A DNA stretch of 64,000 nucleotides from Pseudogymnoascus destructans (Eukaryota; Ascomycota; Leotiomycetes; Thelebolales; Thelebolaceae): the NCBI RefSeq assembly GCF_001641265.1, contig NW_020167538.1, forward strand, positions 558,001 through 622,000. Reading direction: 5' to 3'. The translations under genes were made by a program, and so were the position numbers. The notes under the pieces were generated by a model. That model was not told where the DNA came from and did no database searches. It saw only the letters and a list, made by a program, of their open reading frames with translations. Positions 32,426 to 42,390 of the stretch are shown here, one piece after another; within the stretch, counting starts at the first letter, position 1; the number at the start of each line of letters is the position of its first letter.

Positions 32426-34614
32426 ATGGCCGCCATCCCTCCCTCCAGGTCCCGGAGCACCGAGAGTCTCTTTTCACCCGGCCAATCCACACCAACTAGC
32501 TCGGTTGGGGATAACAGCTGCGATGGTATGTCCACTATCCCCAGTTCCCATTCCCCAGTTCCCATTCCCCAGTTCCCATTCCCCAGTTCCCATTCCCCAG
32601 TTCCCACTCACCAGTTCCCATTCCCCAGTTCCCATTCCCCAGTTCCCATTCCCCAGTTCCCACTCACTAACCCCCCCACCAGTTCACTCTCATCAAACTA
32701 CCACCACCACCCCCACCACCACACCCCCCAACACGCCCCTAACCTCCCTAACCTCCCTAACCCACGCCTCCCTCCTCTCCCCCACCTCAAAAGGGTCCTC
32801 CACCCCCCTCTCCCTCCTCACAATCGGCTTCGGCCCCGCCTCCCTCGCCATCGCCATCGCCCTCTCCGACCACCTCTCCTCCTTCCCCTCCTCCCCCTCC
32901 TCCCCCTCGCCCCCCGTCCTCTTCCTCGAAAAGCAACCTACCTTCGCCTGGCACTCCGGCATGCAGCTCGCGGGGACACACATGCAGATTTCCTTCCTCA
33001 AAGACCTCGCTACGCCGCGTGATCCTACGAGTCCGTTTAGTTTCTTGAATTATCTGTTTTCGAAGGGGAGGTTGCAGAAGTTTATTAATCTGGGGACCTT
33101 TTTGCCGGCGAGGAGGGAGTATGAGGATTACATGCGTTGGTGCGCTTCTCACTTCTCCCGCGCTGTGAGGTACGGGACGGAGATTACCAGGGTGGATGCG
33201 GTGCATAATGAGGAGACGGGCAAGGTGGATAGATTCACCGTCCACTGGATCGATACCGCCACCGGCGCCCCGGGGTCAGCGACGGCGCGCAACGTCGTCG
33301 TCGCAACTGGTGGAAGCCCAGCTGTTCCTAGTCTCTTCGCGCCTTTCGCCACTGGTCCTGACGCGCGATTCATCCACTCCTCCCAATACGCGACTTCAAT
33401 CCCGCACCTCTCCACCACCCTCCTCTCTCCCCCCGCACCGCAGCACTTGGTGGTAATAGGCGGTGGCCAATCCGCCGCAGAGATCTACGTCGATCTCGCG
33501 TCCCGCTTTCCGCGTTCGAAGATCACGTTGTTGGTCAAGGATACGTCGCTCAGGCCGTCGGATGATAGTCCGTTTGTGAATGAGATTTTTGATCCTGATC
33601 GCGTGACGCCTACTTTTGAGATGGGGGCGGAGGAGAGGAAGGAGAAGAGGGAGAGGGATAAGGGGACTAACTACGGCGTCGTCCGCCTGGAACTTCTGGA
33701 GAGGATTTACTCCGAGTTGTATGCGCAGGAGGTCGATGAGCCGGTGGAGGAGAAGTGGAGATGTAGGGTCAGGAATAGCCAGACTGTTGTGGGAGTGGAG
33801 AGATTTGAGGATGGGGGGGTGAAGTTGGAGATCGCAAGGACGGGGGATGAGAATGGGGAGAGAGAGGCGATTGAAGCCGGGTTGGTGGTGTTTGCAACGG
33901 GGTATGTGAGGGATGCGCATGTGCGGATTTTGGATGGGACGAGGGGGTTGCTTGATGCTGAGCGTGCTGTTGCTGAGGACCCTGTTACTGCGACTGTTGA
34001 GGCACCTGTTGCTGAGACTGCGGCTCCGGAGACTGCTGTCCCTACGGAAGCTGTTGAGGCTGCTGCTGAAGCTCCTGCTGCTGTCGAGGCGGTAGCTGTT
34101 CCCGATGCTGCAGAGACTGCTGCTGCTGTGGAAGCTCCTACTCCTACACCAGTTATTGAGGCTACCCCTACCGTGGAGACTGCTGAGGTGATAGCGACCC
34201 CTGTTGCGGTAGAGACGACCCCGGAGGCGACCGCGGAGACGGCGGTGGTACCAGAGGCTGCTACAGCACAGGAGACGACCACGGAAACAACAACGCTCCC
34301 AGAAACTACGTCGGTTGGGAAATTGGATGAGGAGGAGGTAAAGGTAACAGTCGAACTCGCACGCGCTCCAGCCGTCTTCCCAGTCGGCCGCGACTACAAA
34401 GTCCAATACGCTGAGGGCGCGGTGGAGGAGGGGGCGGGGATTTGGTTGCAGGGGTGTAATGAGAAGACTCATGGGGTAAGTCCTTTCTTAATGATCTTTT
34501 TTTGGAGACGGCGGCTAATACGTGTGATAGTTGTCTGATACGCTACTCTCGATCCTCGCACACAGGGGGGGTGAGGTGGTACAGAGTATTTTCGGCCCCA
34601 GCGCCTCCAAATAA
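32426..34614 (+). CDS. sidA: L-ornithine N5-monooxygenase
   Basis: FAD- and NADPH-dependent N5-hydroxylation of ornithine, the committed step of hydroxamate siderophore synthesis. Three exons, 32426-32525, 32683-34475 and 34531-34614, give 658 aa. Exon 1 ends in phase 1, and the acceptor CTAACCCCCCCACCAG joins in frame just before the flavin motif [11 protein letters not shown] (near residue 85). Also present are [19 protein letters not shown], the NADPH motif [12 protein letters not shown], the FATGY motif and, after the last intron, [16 protein letters not shown], the normal end. Family members are about 500 aa. The excess is a Val/Ala/Glu/Thr/Pro-rich insert of about 135 residues (455-590) between the FATGY region and the C-terminal block. 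The divergent neighbour is the sidC synthetase, which uses the product. Confidence 0.93.
32541..32668. repeat. 14-bp minisatellite inside sidA intron 1
   Basis: About nine copies of CCCCAGTTCCCATT fill most of the 157-nt intron (32526-32682). Read as protein it gives an artificial [14 protein letters not shown] polymer at the start of a longer ORF, which I discard. Confidence 0.9.
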
Positions 34615-35378
34615 ACGGTGTCCTTTGTCGCTTTGACGCGGCACAATCATTAATGGAAAGAGATGCCACGTCTACACGTCGAGTCGTGGCGGGACGGGGG
34701 GGTGGTAGGGGTGAAGAAAATGAGGAATGTGTCAAGAACGAAAAGGGGAAAAGGTGGAAAAAGAGGAGGATATTTATATATACTAGGTATGCAATTGGTG
34801 GAAGGGGGTTGTTCATATAGGCGTCTTATATACGATCATATTAGTCAGTTTTAGTTTGTTTTTTGTATCTGAATTGATCCATCGCAGTTTATTTTTTTTG
34901 TAAAACTACATCCCACCATACTCCTGCATTCCACATCGCCGCTCCGATTCGCACATACACGACAACCACCCCCTCCCACACCCACTCCGATGTCGGTAAC
35001 GGACCCACCCCACGTATCCCATCCCCAACATGCTAGTTGGTACCCAAGTGCGCCAGCCGCTTCTCGGACCGTGCTATGTTGGGATGGCGTGCGGCGTGTG
35101 CGGTGAGTGTGGGTGCTAGCACAGTGTCGATGCGGGGGTTGTCAAGGATGAGATGAGATGAACCCCCGGCACGCGTTGTTCTTTTCATCTCGCGAGGCAT
35201 GGCACTCAACTTCCCCTTCTTCTCTCCCCGAGCGCTGCAGCGCGGTATGGAGACATTTCTTGCTGCGGTGCGTGGCAGAGCGGTACGCTCTCATCCGTCC
35301 CGTTCCACTATCGCCCGCCGTGCACTCGGTCCACCAAGCTAACCCTCGGCCGTGTCAATCCCGCCTTCGTAATTCTCA
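34615..35378. other. Intergenic between convergent sidA and Fta1-like genes
   Basis: 764 bp. T-rich strings near 34855-34900 may act in 3'-end formation. No gene recognised. The plus-strand ORF starting at 35158 runs antisense through the neighbouring kinetochore gene and looks like a shadow. Confidence 0.6.
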
Positions 35379-36400
35379 TCATTCAGCCGCCCACCCCTTC
35401 CGCTCAGCAACCCCAACCAACATCCCCAGCACCCCCTCCGCCCCCTCTCTCTCTCCCCTCCCTTCCCTCTCAGCAGGCGCGGAAATCTTCACCCTCCCCT
35501 CTGCAGCTATCACGAAGGCGCCGCACGCTATCTTCGCCACTGCCACTGAGGGATTGGAAAGGTCGAGCGCGAGGCGTTTGGTTGTGTATGTATGCAGGGC
35601 TGTCCAGAAGGGGTGCTGTTCGGGCTGCGCTGGGGATGTCCGGGCGCTTGTTGCGGTTGTGGTTGTGATGGAGCTGCCGCCGCGCTGGAGGAAGTTGGGG
35701 ATGTCATCGCGTGAGATTGTTATGTCGATATTCTTCAACTCCCCCCCTTCCACACCCGGAAACGCGAGAGAGATCACCACCTCCCTCACCGCGCTCCTGA
35801 CTTCCCCTCCACCCGCGACCAGGGCCTCGATGTATCCCCCCATAGCTTTCTTCACAAACGGGGAGGGTAGCTGCATCGGTGACGCGCGGGTATCAAATCT
35901 CGTCGATAGGAAGTCGAGGAGTGTCGTCCGCAGGGGGGGGGGAGACGGGTTAGTAGGAGGGGGAGGTGTGTGAATTCCCCTTCTGTTGTGGTGGTGGCGG
36001 GGGACTTGATATCGCGCAGCAGAATCGCCGTGTAATTTGCTTTCTCGTAGGTCATTTCGATTATCACACCCCAGCCCCCTTCCCCCCCTTCCTGCCTACT
36101 CTCATCCGGCTCAGCAGCAGCATGCACAGCAGCCCACCCATCCGGTGATCTCAGCGGCCGCATCGACACGCTCCTCAGCGCGCCGGCGCGGGAAAGCGAC
36201 GCATTAGAAGTATCCAACCCGATCCTTACACCGCGGAGTGTAGACCCAGTCAGTATCTCAGAGAGCGCGGCGGCGTGGGAGGGGAGCGAGGAGGGCGTGA
36301 AGGCGTGCAGGGGGGAGAGGCGGTGGAGGGTGTATGTTGTGTTGTAGAGCGGGTAGACTGGTGCTGGTGGGGCCCCGGAGAGGGAGGGTGAGGGCGGCAT
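35379..36400 (-). CDS. Kinetochore protein Fta1/CENP-L-like, one apparent frameshift
   Basis: Starts at the ATG at 36400 (MPPSPSLSG) and reaches YNTTYTLHRLSPLHAF, the characteristic N-terminal strand of fungal Fta1, subunit of the Sim4/CCAN inner kinetochore and homologue of CENP-L. Conserved blocks further on are VIIEMTYEKANYTAILLRD, FTHLPLLLTRLP, DITISRDDIPNFL and the final IACGAFVIAAEGRVKI. The frame changes at the run of 10 G (35933-35942). One extra base there joins LTRLPPP to LRTTLLDFLSTRF and yields 340 aa, a normal length. Both sides are well conserved, so I regard the gene as probably intact in the organism. Confidence 0.75.
35933..35942 (-). other. Frame loss in Fta1-like gene at a ten-base G run
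   Basis: With 10 bases the frame turns into PCGRHSSTS and stops. With 11 it continues as PLRTTLLDFLSTRF into the conserved C-terminal half. Confidence 0.7.
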
Positions 36401-36856
36401 TGTGGTTTGACGGAGTGCCGGCCGTGATGGAGGTGTGGTTGGAGGTGAGTTTGTGGCAGTTGAGGTTTTGGGGGGTGGTGAAGGTGGAGGGGTGTTGTTG
36501 TGAAGGTTCAGCCGCGTCGACAAGGCTGTGTGTTATGGACTGGACCCTGCCAACGCTGTGGTGAGACAACAGGCGGTAGACGGCGTGGCAAGGTGTAATG
36601 ATGTACGGTTACGAGTATGCTCGCGCTACATCCCACTGAGCCAAAAAAGACTACAGTATTCCGGCTCGCCCGGAATACGCGTAACGCGCTTTATATACCA
36701 CATGTACTGTAACGGCGGCACCCGTTACACAAGGCACCAGATCCAGTGGCGCTCAACGCCTCTTTGCTGTATATCTATCGCCCATTTGCCATCTCCATCA
36801 TTCATTCAAACTATCCTTACATCACAATTCAACAGCTGTTGCCACCACACGCAACA
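36401..36856. promoter_or_regulatory. Divergent promoter of Fta1-like and S1/P1 nuclease genes
   Basis: 456 bp with CGGAATACGCGTAACGCGC-like GC-rich motifs near 36670 and a pyrimidine-rich leader before the nuclease ATG. No gene seen. Confidence 0.5.
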
Positions 36857-37863
36857 ATGAAACCCTCACTCCATATCCCTCTCCTCCTCCTCCCCATCCT
36901 CCCCGCCGTCTCCGCCTGGGGGTCTCTAGGTCACATGACAGTAGCATATCTCGCCGAGCACCTCGTCGCTCCCCGAACAGCGGTATACATGCAGGGGGTC
37001 CTGTCCAACCCTTCATCACCAGGCTATCTCGGTTCTATCGCCACATGGGCGGACTCATATCGGTACACCAAGGATGGACGATACTCGGCGCATCTGCATT
37101 ATATCGATGCGGATGATAGTCCGCCGTGGAGCTGTGGGTTGGATATAGAGAGGGATTGTGCGGATGAGTTTTGTATCGTTTCGGCGATTGGGAATTATGT
37201 GTGTAACCCCCCATCACCTAGCACTACCCTGAAGCTAAATCCCCACAGACATCACGCCTCATGGACGCGGACCTCGATGCCTACCAGCGCGCTATAGCCG
37301 CAAAGGTCCCACCCCCCTCCTCCCTCCCCCCCTCCCTTTTCTTTTTACATAACGAACCGCAAACTAACCCCCCCCAGTTCGTCGTCCACTTCATAGGCGA
37401 CATCCACCAACCCCTCCACACCGAAGGCCTCCTCCGCGGCGGCAACGGCATAAAAGTCCGTTTCGGCAACCGCAACTCCAACCTCCATTCCGTCTGGGAC
37501 TCCGCCATCGCCGAGCACCTAATCGGCGGCTACACGCCCACCCACGCGCGCGAATGGGCTGGCACCCTCCTCGCCGATATCGAGGGGGGGCTGTACTCCC
37601 CCCTGGTGGATGAGTGGAGGGAGGACATCAGTTTGGGGGATGTGGGGGGGTCGGTGATGAGGTGGGCGCGGGAGAGTAATAGATTGGTTTGTGAGGTTGT
37701 GGTGCCGGAGGGGGGGTGGGAGACGTTGCAGGGGAAGGATTTGAGTGGCGAGTATTATGAGAGGGCGATTGGGAAGGTGGAGATGCAGGTTGCGAGGGCG
37801 GGGGTGAGGTTGGCGGAGTGGTTGGATTTGATTGCTGGGGGGGAGGGAAGGGGGGAGTTGTAA
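36857..37863 (+). CDS. Secreted S1/P1-type zinc nuclease
   Basis: Extracellular endonuclease and 3'-nucleotidase on single-stranded nucleic acids, used for nutrient scavenging. Exons 36857-37198, 37249-37305 and 37378-37863 give 294 aa, normal for the family. A signal peptide (residues 1-20, MKPSLHIPLLLLPILPAVSA) is followed directly by WGSLGH. In this family the mature N-terminal Trp and nearby His bind the active-site zinc cluster. Further zinc-ligand motifs are HYID, the segment ADSYRY, and DIHQPLH after intron 2. The glycine-rich GGNGIKVRFGNRNSNLHSVWD block is also typical. The second intron has a non-standard donor (GTCCCA) but a good branch and acceptor (AAACTAACCCCCCCCAG); only this splice keeps the FVVHFIGDIHQPLH motif in frame. 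Confidence 0.9.
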
Positions 37864-37942
37864 GGGGGGGAGGTATGATTGTGTAATGAAGTTATTTTGT
37901 TGGATATTTTGAAGTCTATGAAGTATGGGGGCGTTGGTGTTT

Positions 37943-38066
37943 AGGAAGGAGCGACTCGCCACTAGCAAGAACGCGCTTTCCATTCTCACAAAGAATGGAA
38001 TCTGGGAAGGAGCGACCTACGTATTGTCGCTCCTGCATATATTAATTGTTCCAAGTCGCTCCTGCC
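37943..38066. mobile_element. Candidate MITE with GGAGCGAC terminal inverted repeats
   Basis: AGGAAGGAGCGACT at the left and AAGTCGCTCCTGCC at the right are inverted copies about 124 bp apart. Inside lies a second inverted pair, AGGAGCGAC...GTCGCTCCT at about 38005-38030, and a CCATTCT/AGAATGG hairpin at about 37979-37997. This is the shape of a miniature inverted-repeat element. I cannot see a clear target duplication and only one copy is in the window. Confidence 0.4.
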
Positions 38067-38159
38067 AAAATTGATAGTTGTGCTGTCGGATGACTTTTAG
38101 AGTCATTGGAGTCGTTAAGGTACATCATATTAGATAAGTAGCCGATTACTAACAAATTC

Positions 38160-38248
38160 CCCTTTGTAGCTCAGTTGGATTAGAGCATCGGACTGTAACT
38201 GTAACAACAATCATCCGGGGGCCCCCGGTTCGATTCCGGGCGAAGGGA
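38160..38248 (+). tRNA. tRNA-Tyr(GTA) with 14-nt intron
   Basis: The full cloverleaf can be drawn. Acceptor CCCTTTG pairs with CGAAGGG with discriminator A, the D-arm is GCTC/GAGC, the anticodon stem is TCGGA/TCCGG around CTGTAA and the T-arm is CCCGG-TTCGATT-CCGGG. The anticodon GTA is at 38195-38197. A 14-nt intron (38199-38212) sits one base after the anticodon, the canonical place. T-rich DNA (TTTTTTT near 38288) follows as a pol III terminator. Confidence 0.93.
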
Positions 38249-38831
38249 CTATAACTCTTCAGACGAGCACACTCGTCCACGGTTCTTCTTTTTTTGCTAT
38301 TTATTTTTTTTTATTCTTTTTATTTTGCTTGTAGAGAAGGTGAAGAGGTGTGGTGGTCGAGAGAGAGAGAGGTGGTATTAATTCAAATAAGCGAAAATAT
38401 TCAAATATGGAGGCATTTCACGATCGTACCTTACGGTAACAGAAATTGTTTATTAGTTTATCAGGTTAATACTCACCCTTTCCCTAAACTTGATCACTAC
38501 ACACCTATTTGTGCCTTACATCTTACATTCAAACACAGACCGCTCACCTTAGTAAGGGAACGAAATCCTGTCGCATCCATCCTGCTAGAACCTTGTCGCT
38601 GCTGCGCCTTGCCCTGAAAATATTACAAATGAGCCGCCAGCCTTGCTAATCCTATTTTTTCTCTCTCGCTCTTTCGCTCTTTCGTCCTTCTCTCTATTAC
38701 CTTGGGGCGCTCTTCAGACGGTGCCCATTAGTCTCCGACGCCTACTCCCTGCTATCTAGCCTAGGGAGGAAGTTTCCCTACGCCTGCTTCGTGCCTGCTC
38801 CGTTCGCAGTAGACGCCGTTAGTTCTCTTGT
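38249..38831. other. Intergenic downstream of tRNA-Tyr
   Basis: 583 bp, T-rich at 38285-38330, with GAGAGAGAGAG near 38360. A minus-strand ORF overlaps its end without recognisable content. Confidence 0.5.
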
Positions 38832-39967
38832 GTGCATCACGGCTCTCCCCGTCACCTAACTTATGTCTCCGCCCGCGCGCCTTCTGAAGACACACCCATT
38901 GACCCAGATTGTCTCTTGCATATACCCTATGAGTGGACAGCACGCGCTCTTACCTGGATCCTTTTTTACGCCTCTCTCATCTTTGCTTCTACAATGAGAC
39001 GCTCTAGGTGGTTTACCAACATCGTCTTTGGGTTAGCTATGCCATGTAGCACTACTGCGTTTGTCCACATCATTGTCATATGCGCGACACACGGGTGGAA
39101 TCCGCCTATCCTCGACCTTGACGTGTGTGGCATCTTCTTGCTTGGTACGGCAGGCGTGAGCATGTACCCAGCTCTAGTTGTCTTACGGCAGCGTTATAAG
39201 GATCTAGCAGTGCAACATAGCTGCGTTCTTCCTCGCCAAATTTGACAATCCTAGACATAATAGCAACTCGGAAGTGGCATGCTACTTGCCGGATGGCACC
39301 CTTCTTACTAGCCTCGCACAGCTAAATGGTAGCCGGGACCTTGAATGCATATACGACTGTTTCCTTACACGCAAGTCTGTCCTAAAGACTCAAGATGCGG
39401 TGACGGTTATGTGTGTACTCCTGCGAATGAAAGGCTAGATGGATGGGACTACTTGTTGGATATGCCTTCTCGAGCATTATGTTCGGTCTCGGGTCTGATA
39501 TGCATCAATATCATTGGATATTAAAACAGCTAGATGCCTTGCTCAGTGTACAATCAGGACGGACGTGCGGTTATGACGCCAGTAGCTTGCATTTGTTTAA
39601 TCTTCATGGCGCCGTGGGTAATTATCAACGAGTACTGACTCCGGAGTACCCCCGTCGAAGAGAGGGCAGTGGGCACCTTGAGTGGCTGCGTTGCTTGCTA
39701 TTATAGGGGGGGGTCTACCGTGCCGTCAAGGCCCTTAAGAATGGTGAAGGAGCCCTAGAGCTACGAGTTAATTCCCCTGCTGATTATGTTATGTCCGGCG
39801 CATTAATTGAGCCTGGTGGCGATATTCCAATCGACGATTTGCTTGCGCCAGGCAGGAGAGATGATACAGTTTCGTCGAATGGATTCACTCACTTACTCGA
39901 CGAGATAGATCTCGGTGCCTATAGAATCACACCAGAGGGCAAGCGCGCCCTGCTTGCCGTCTCATAG
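38832..39967 (+). pseudogene. Degraded gene, possible multi-pass membrane protein, unidentified
   Basis: Three successive frames carry protein-like sequence. Frame 1 (38832-39245) has hydrophobic segments such as WILFYASLIFAS, TAFVHIIVICATHG and CGIFLLGTAG. Frame 2 (about 39235-39440) reads EVACYLPDGTLLTSLAQL. Frame 3 (39443-39967) reads through IPIDDLLAPGRRDD and DLGAYRITPEGKRALLAVS, interrupted by one internal TAG at 39704-39706. The end TAG at 39965-39967 looks natural. I do not recognise the family. Two frame changes plus an in-frame stop, with no usable splice sites, indicate a decayed gene rather than sequencing error alone. Confidence 0.45.
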
Positions 39968-40263
39968 TATACTGTTATATATATGCCTCCCGAACTAATT
40001 TAAAATATGGATTGTATTTTTTATTTTACAAGCTTGATATTTTCAGTAGGAATTAAAACCATCCTACATTAGGCACAATCAAAATTTGTATATATTGAAA
40101 ATAATACCAAACAGCGCAGGCAATTTTATCGTTCTTTTTTAAGCAATCATAAACTAGATCCTGCGAGCCTAATATAAACAAACCCCTTCCCCTCATCCCT
40201 CAAACCTCGAGCACAACCTGCAACCCCCCTCCCCCTACGAAAGCGTAATAGAAATCGGCCCCG

Positions 40264-40758
40264 TCAGCGGCCCTCCGGCTCACTACACGTCACCGTCTCC
40301 ACCACCGTCGCACACCCCGTCTGACACGTCAGACACCTCGCCACCGTCACCGTCGGCGTACTCTGACAACATGCATCCTTACACGGCACCGTCTCCGTCT
40401 CCAAACAATGCAATCTGGGTACGGCCCACAGGTCGCCGAGTTGAAGAGAGGGCAGTACGCGATGCTGGCTACTTCGGTGGCGGTGTAGCAGCTGTGGGGG
40501 GCTTGGGAGAGGGAGATGATTGTGCTGGTGATGGTGTGGTGGAGGCGGGTGTAGGTTGTGGTGTGGAAGACGGTGATGGTGGTGGGGGTGCAGGTTTGGG
40601 GGGTCCCGATGATGACGGTGCGGGAGATGGTGATGAGGGATTGGGAGAGGGTGGTGCTGGGGGGTGTTAGTAGGGTGGCTTTGTGAAGGGGAGGGATTGG
40701 GGGAGATGGAAGATATATTTAGGGCTAGGGCAGCTGCCAGGAGGAGGATAGATAGCAT
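40264..40758 (-). CDS. Secreted Thr/Cys-rich protein, frameshifted
   Basis: From the ATG at 40758 the sequence starts with a strong signal peptide (MLSILLLAAALALNISS). The coding character then moves to the next frame, with Thr-rich text (TVIIGTPQTCTPTTITVFH, then TTTYTRL) and a Cys block (ATCGPYPDCIV). It moves again near 40395 to LETETVPCKDACCQSTPTV and the Cys-rich end CLTCQTGCATVVETVTC. Each change is repaired by one or two added bases. Such Thr-rich, Cys-containing short proteins are common among fungal cell-wall or secreted proteins. I cannot name a family. It may be a real gene with sequence errors or a pseudogene. Confidence 0.45.
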   Translation of the reverse strand: MLSILLLAAALALNISSISPNPSPSQSHPTNTPQHHPLPIPHHHLPHRHHRDPPNLHPHHHHRLPHHNLHPPPPHHHQHNHLPLPSPPQLLHRHRSSQHRVLPSLQLGDLWAVPRLHCLETETVPCKDACCQSTPTVTVARCLTCQTGCATVVETVTCSEPEGR

Positions 40759-41426
40759 ATCGTGGTAGGTATGATACACAGATAATAGACAGGTGGTAGA
40801 CAGGCGAGTAGCTGTTTAAAAAATGGATCGACAAAGATCTTCAAGTATGGAAGAGACGAAATATTTAAAGAAGGAAAGCGGGGATGGACAGTATGGAAGA
40901 GACGAAATATTTAAAGAAGGAAAGCGGGGATGGACAGTCTCGAAGAAATAATAGTACCTTGCCTTCCTTCCCCTGAATTATTGGCATATCCCAGCGAAAC
41001 ATGTAGGGGAATCCTTCCGCGCAATGATTCCCGAAGTAATTGGTGGGATTTTTGGAGGTCCTTGTCAGCTTACAACAATGATGTCTGAGAGTTGTTTTTA
41101 TGACAGAAAATCCTGGCGATGCTGTCTTTTATGGTTATAGTGCTTAATGGTATTTAGGCATAAACAACAATGATAGAACGGAGTAAGCTTAAATCCCCCT
41201 TGGCCGCTGCGAGTCGGCACGGCGTGAGCCTCCTTTGACCGTAGGAACCACAGGGAGCCGAAGCTGGAAAGCAAGCAAGTTCTGAACCTCCGTCAGTGTT
41301 GGTAATAGAATGACCTGTCTCAAAACTCTATAAATTCCCCTCTCTCCTCCCTCAATTTCTAAAAACCATCCTCATCACTTCAACAACTCACACTACTATC
41401 TCCAAACTCCAAGCTCCAACAGCAAC
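40759..41426. other. Intergenic with 46-bp tandem duplication
   Basis: 668 bp. At about 40845-40937 a 46-bp unit (beginning GTATGGAAGAGACGAAATAT) is present twice in direct order. The region downstream, up to a CT-rich leader, is probably the promoter of the small secreted protein at 41427. The leader contains CACTACTATCTCC and CTCCAACAGCAACATG. Confidence 0.6.
40845..40937. repeat. 46-bp perfect tandem duplication
   Basis: Two consecutive identical copies of a unit starting GTATGGAAGAGACG and ending GGGGATGGACA. Identity suggests recent origin. Confidence 0.85.
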
Positions 41427-41707
41427 ATGCAGTTCACCACCATCCTCCTCGGCCCCTCCGCTGTCCTCACCACCGTCCTTGCCCCCCCGGTCGACACCTC
41501 CGCCGCTTCTCCCCTCGTCGAGCGCGCCTGCGCCTACGACGACTGCGCTGCTTGCGAGGACTACTGCTGGAACGGTGAGTCCCCCCCCTTCTCCCCACCT
41601 TCCCTTCTCCCATAACCCCTATACGAACACGGAGCGTGGGTGGACTAGAATCCTAATATCAAATAGATCTCCCATGCCCTCCTGACCACAACTGCGGTAT
41701 TAGCTAG
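41427..41707 (+). CDS. Small secreted cysteine-rich protein (effector-like)
   Basis: Two exons, 41427-41574 and 41667-41707, with donor GTGAGT and branch/acceptor CCTAATATCAAATAG, give 62 aa. The N-terminus (MQFTTILLGPSAVLTTVLAP) resembles a signal peptide. The mature part has six cysteines (CAYDDCAACEDYC, then LPCPPDHNC) in about 30 residues, preceded by LVER, a possible processing site. The leader is the pyrimidine-rich type seen at well-expressed fungal secreted-protein genes. No family recognised. By size, signal and cysteines it belongs to the class from which effectors or antimicrobial peptides come, but function is unknown. Confidence 0.6.
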
Positions 41708-42390
41708 GCGACTTGCTTCATTCTCTGCATTGAGACTGGCTGCTGCGATGCTTAAATCGGGGATGTAAAGCTGATATGGGGTGAAGACGGGCGGGCAGGT
41801 GGCGAAGTAAATGGAGGACCAGGGCCATTGGTAGTGTAGCTGCCGCTGTATGAAAATTGTGTTACTCCTCTTGAAGATGCGTTCTGCAACCTTGGACGTG
41901 AAGGGTGGCATACACCGGTTCTCTCACTGACATGACAACCTTATCAAATGGCACACTCACCTGCAAGGGGAGATATTTCCATACACCTAATCTACAACTC
42001 TGCTACTCTGCTCCAGCTAGTAAGCTCATTGCCCCCCCGGGCCCCCGCTTTCCCCACAGCAAATAAGCCCTCAAAATCCCCATAAATCCCTCTCCCCCTA
42101 CTATCCCGTCCTATAATCCTAGCCACTCTTCATCCCAGTCCCAATCCTTTTGTTTTGTAGTAATACACACACCCCATCCAGCCGTGCCAGCAGACCCAAT
42201 AAACGCCGTAATACCGCGCACACCGGTCATCTCATCAGGGAACCAAGAGGGAGAATCTGGTATGTCCGGCTCCCTGCTTGTCTACATCCCTATCTCATCC
42301 CATTCGATCCATCTATCCAGCGCCTCTTCAATATAAATCCCCGCTCCCCAGCTGAGAACTTGCAAAGTGTGAAGGGTGAGGATAGGCCCC
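41708..42390. other. Intergenic, nothing recognised
   Basis: 683 bp between the small secreted-protein gene and the 3' end of the Zn2Cys6 gene. A short CCCCCCCGGGCCCCC string lies at about 42032. No gene or repeat that I can support. Confidence 0.5.

Noticed and set aside
32505..32682. Proline-rich N-terminus of sidA (PVPIPQF repeats)
   Set aside because: This is intron 1 with a 14-bp minisatellite; the donor GTATGT and acceptor CACCAG join exon 1 ([11 protein letters not shown]) in the correct phase.
35158..35973. 271-codon plus-strand ORF
   Set aside because: Antisense to the conserved Fta1-like gene, low-complexity and without recognisable content.
37864..37989. Minus-strand ORF overlapping the nuclease 3' end
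   Set aside because: Antisense shadow of the S1/P1 nuclease, Leu/Pro/His-rich without domain.
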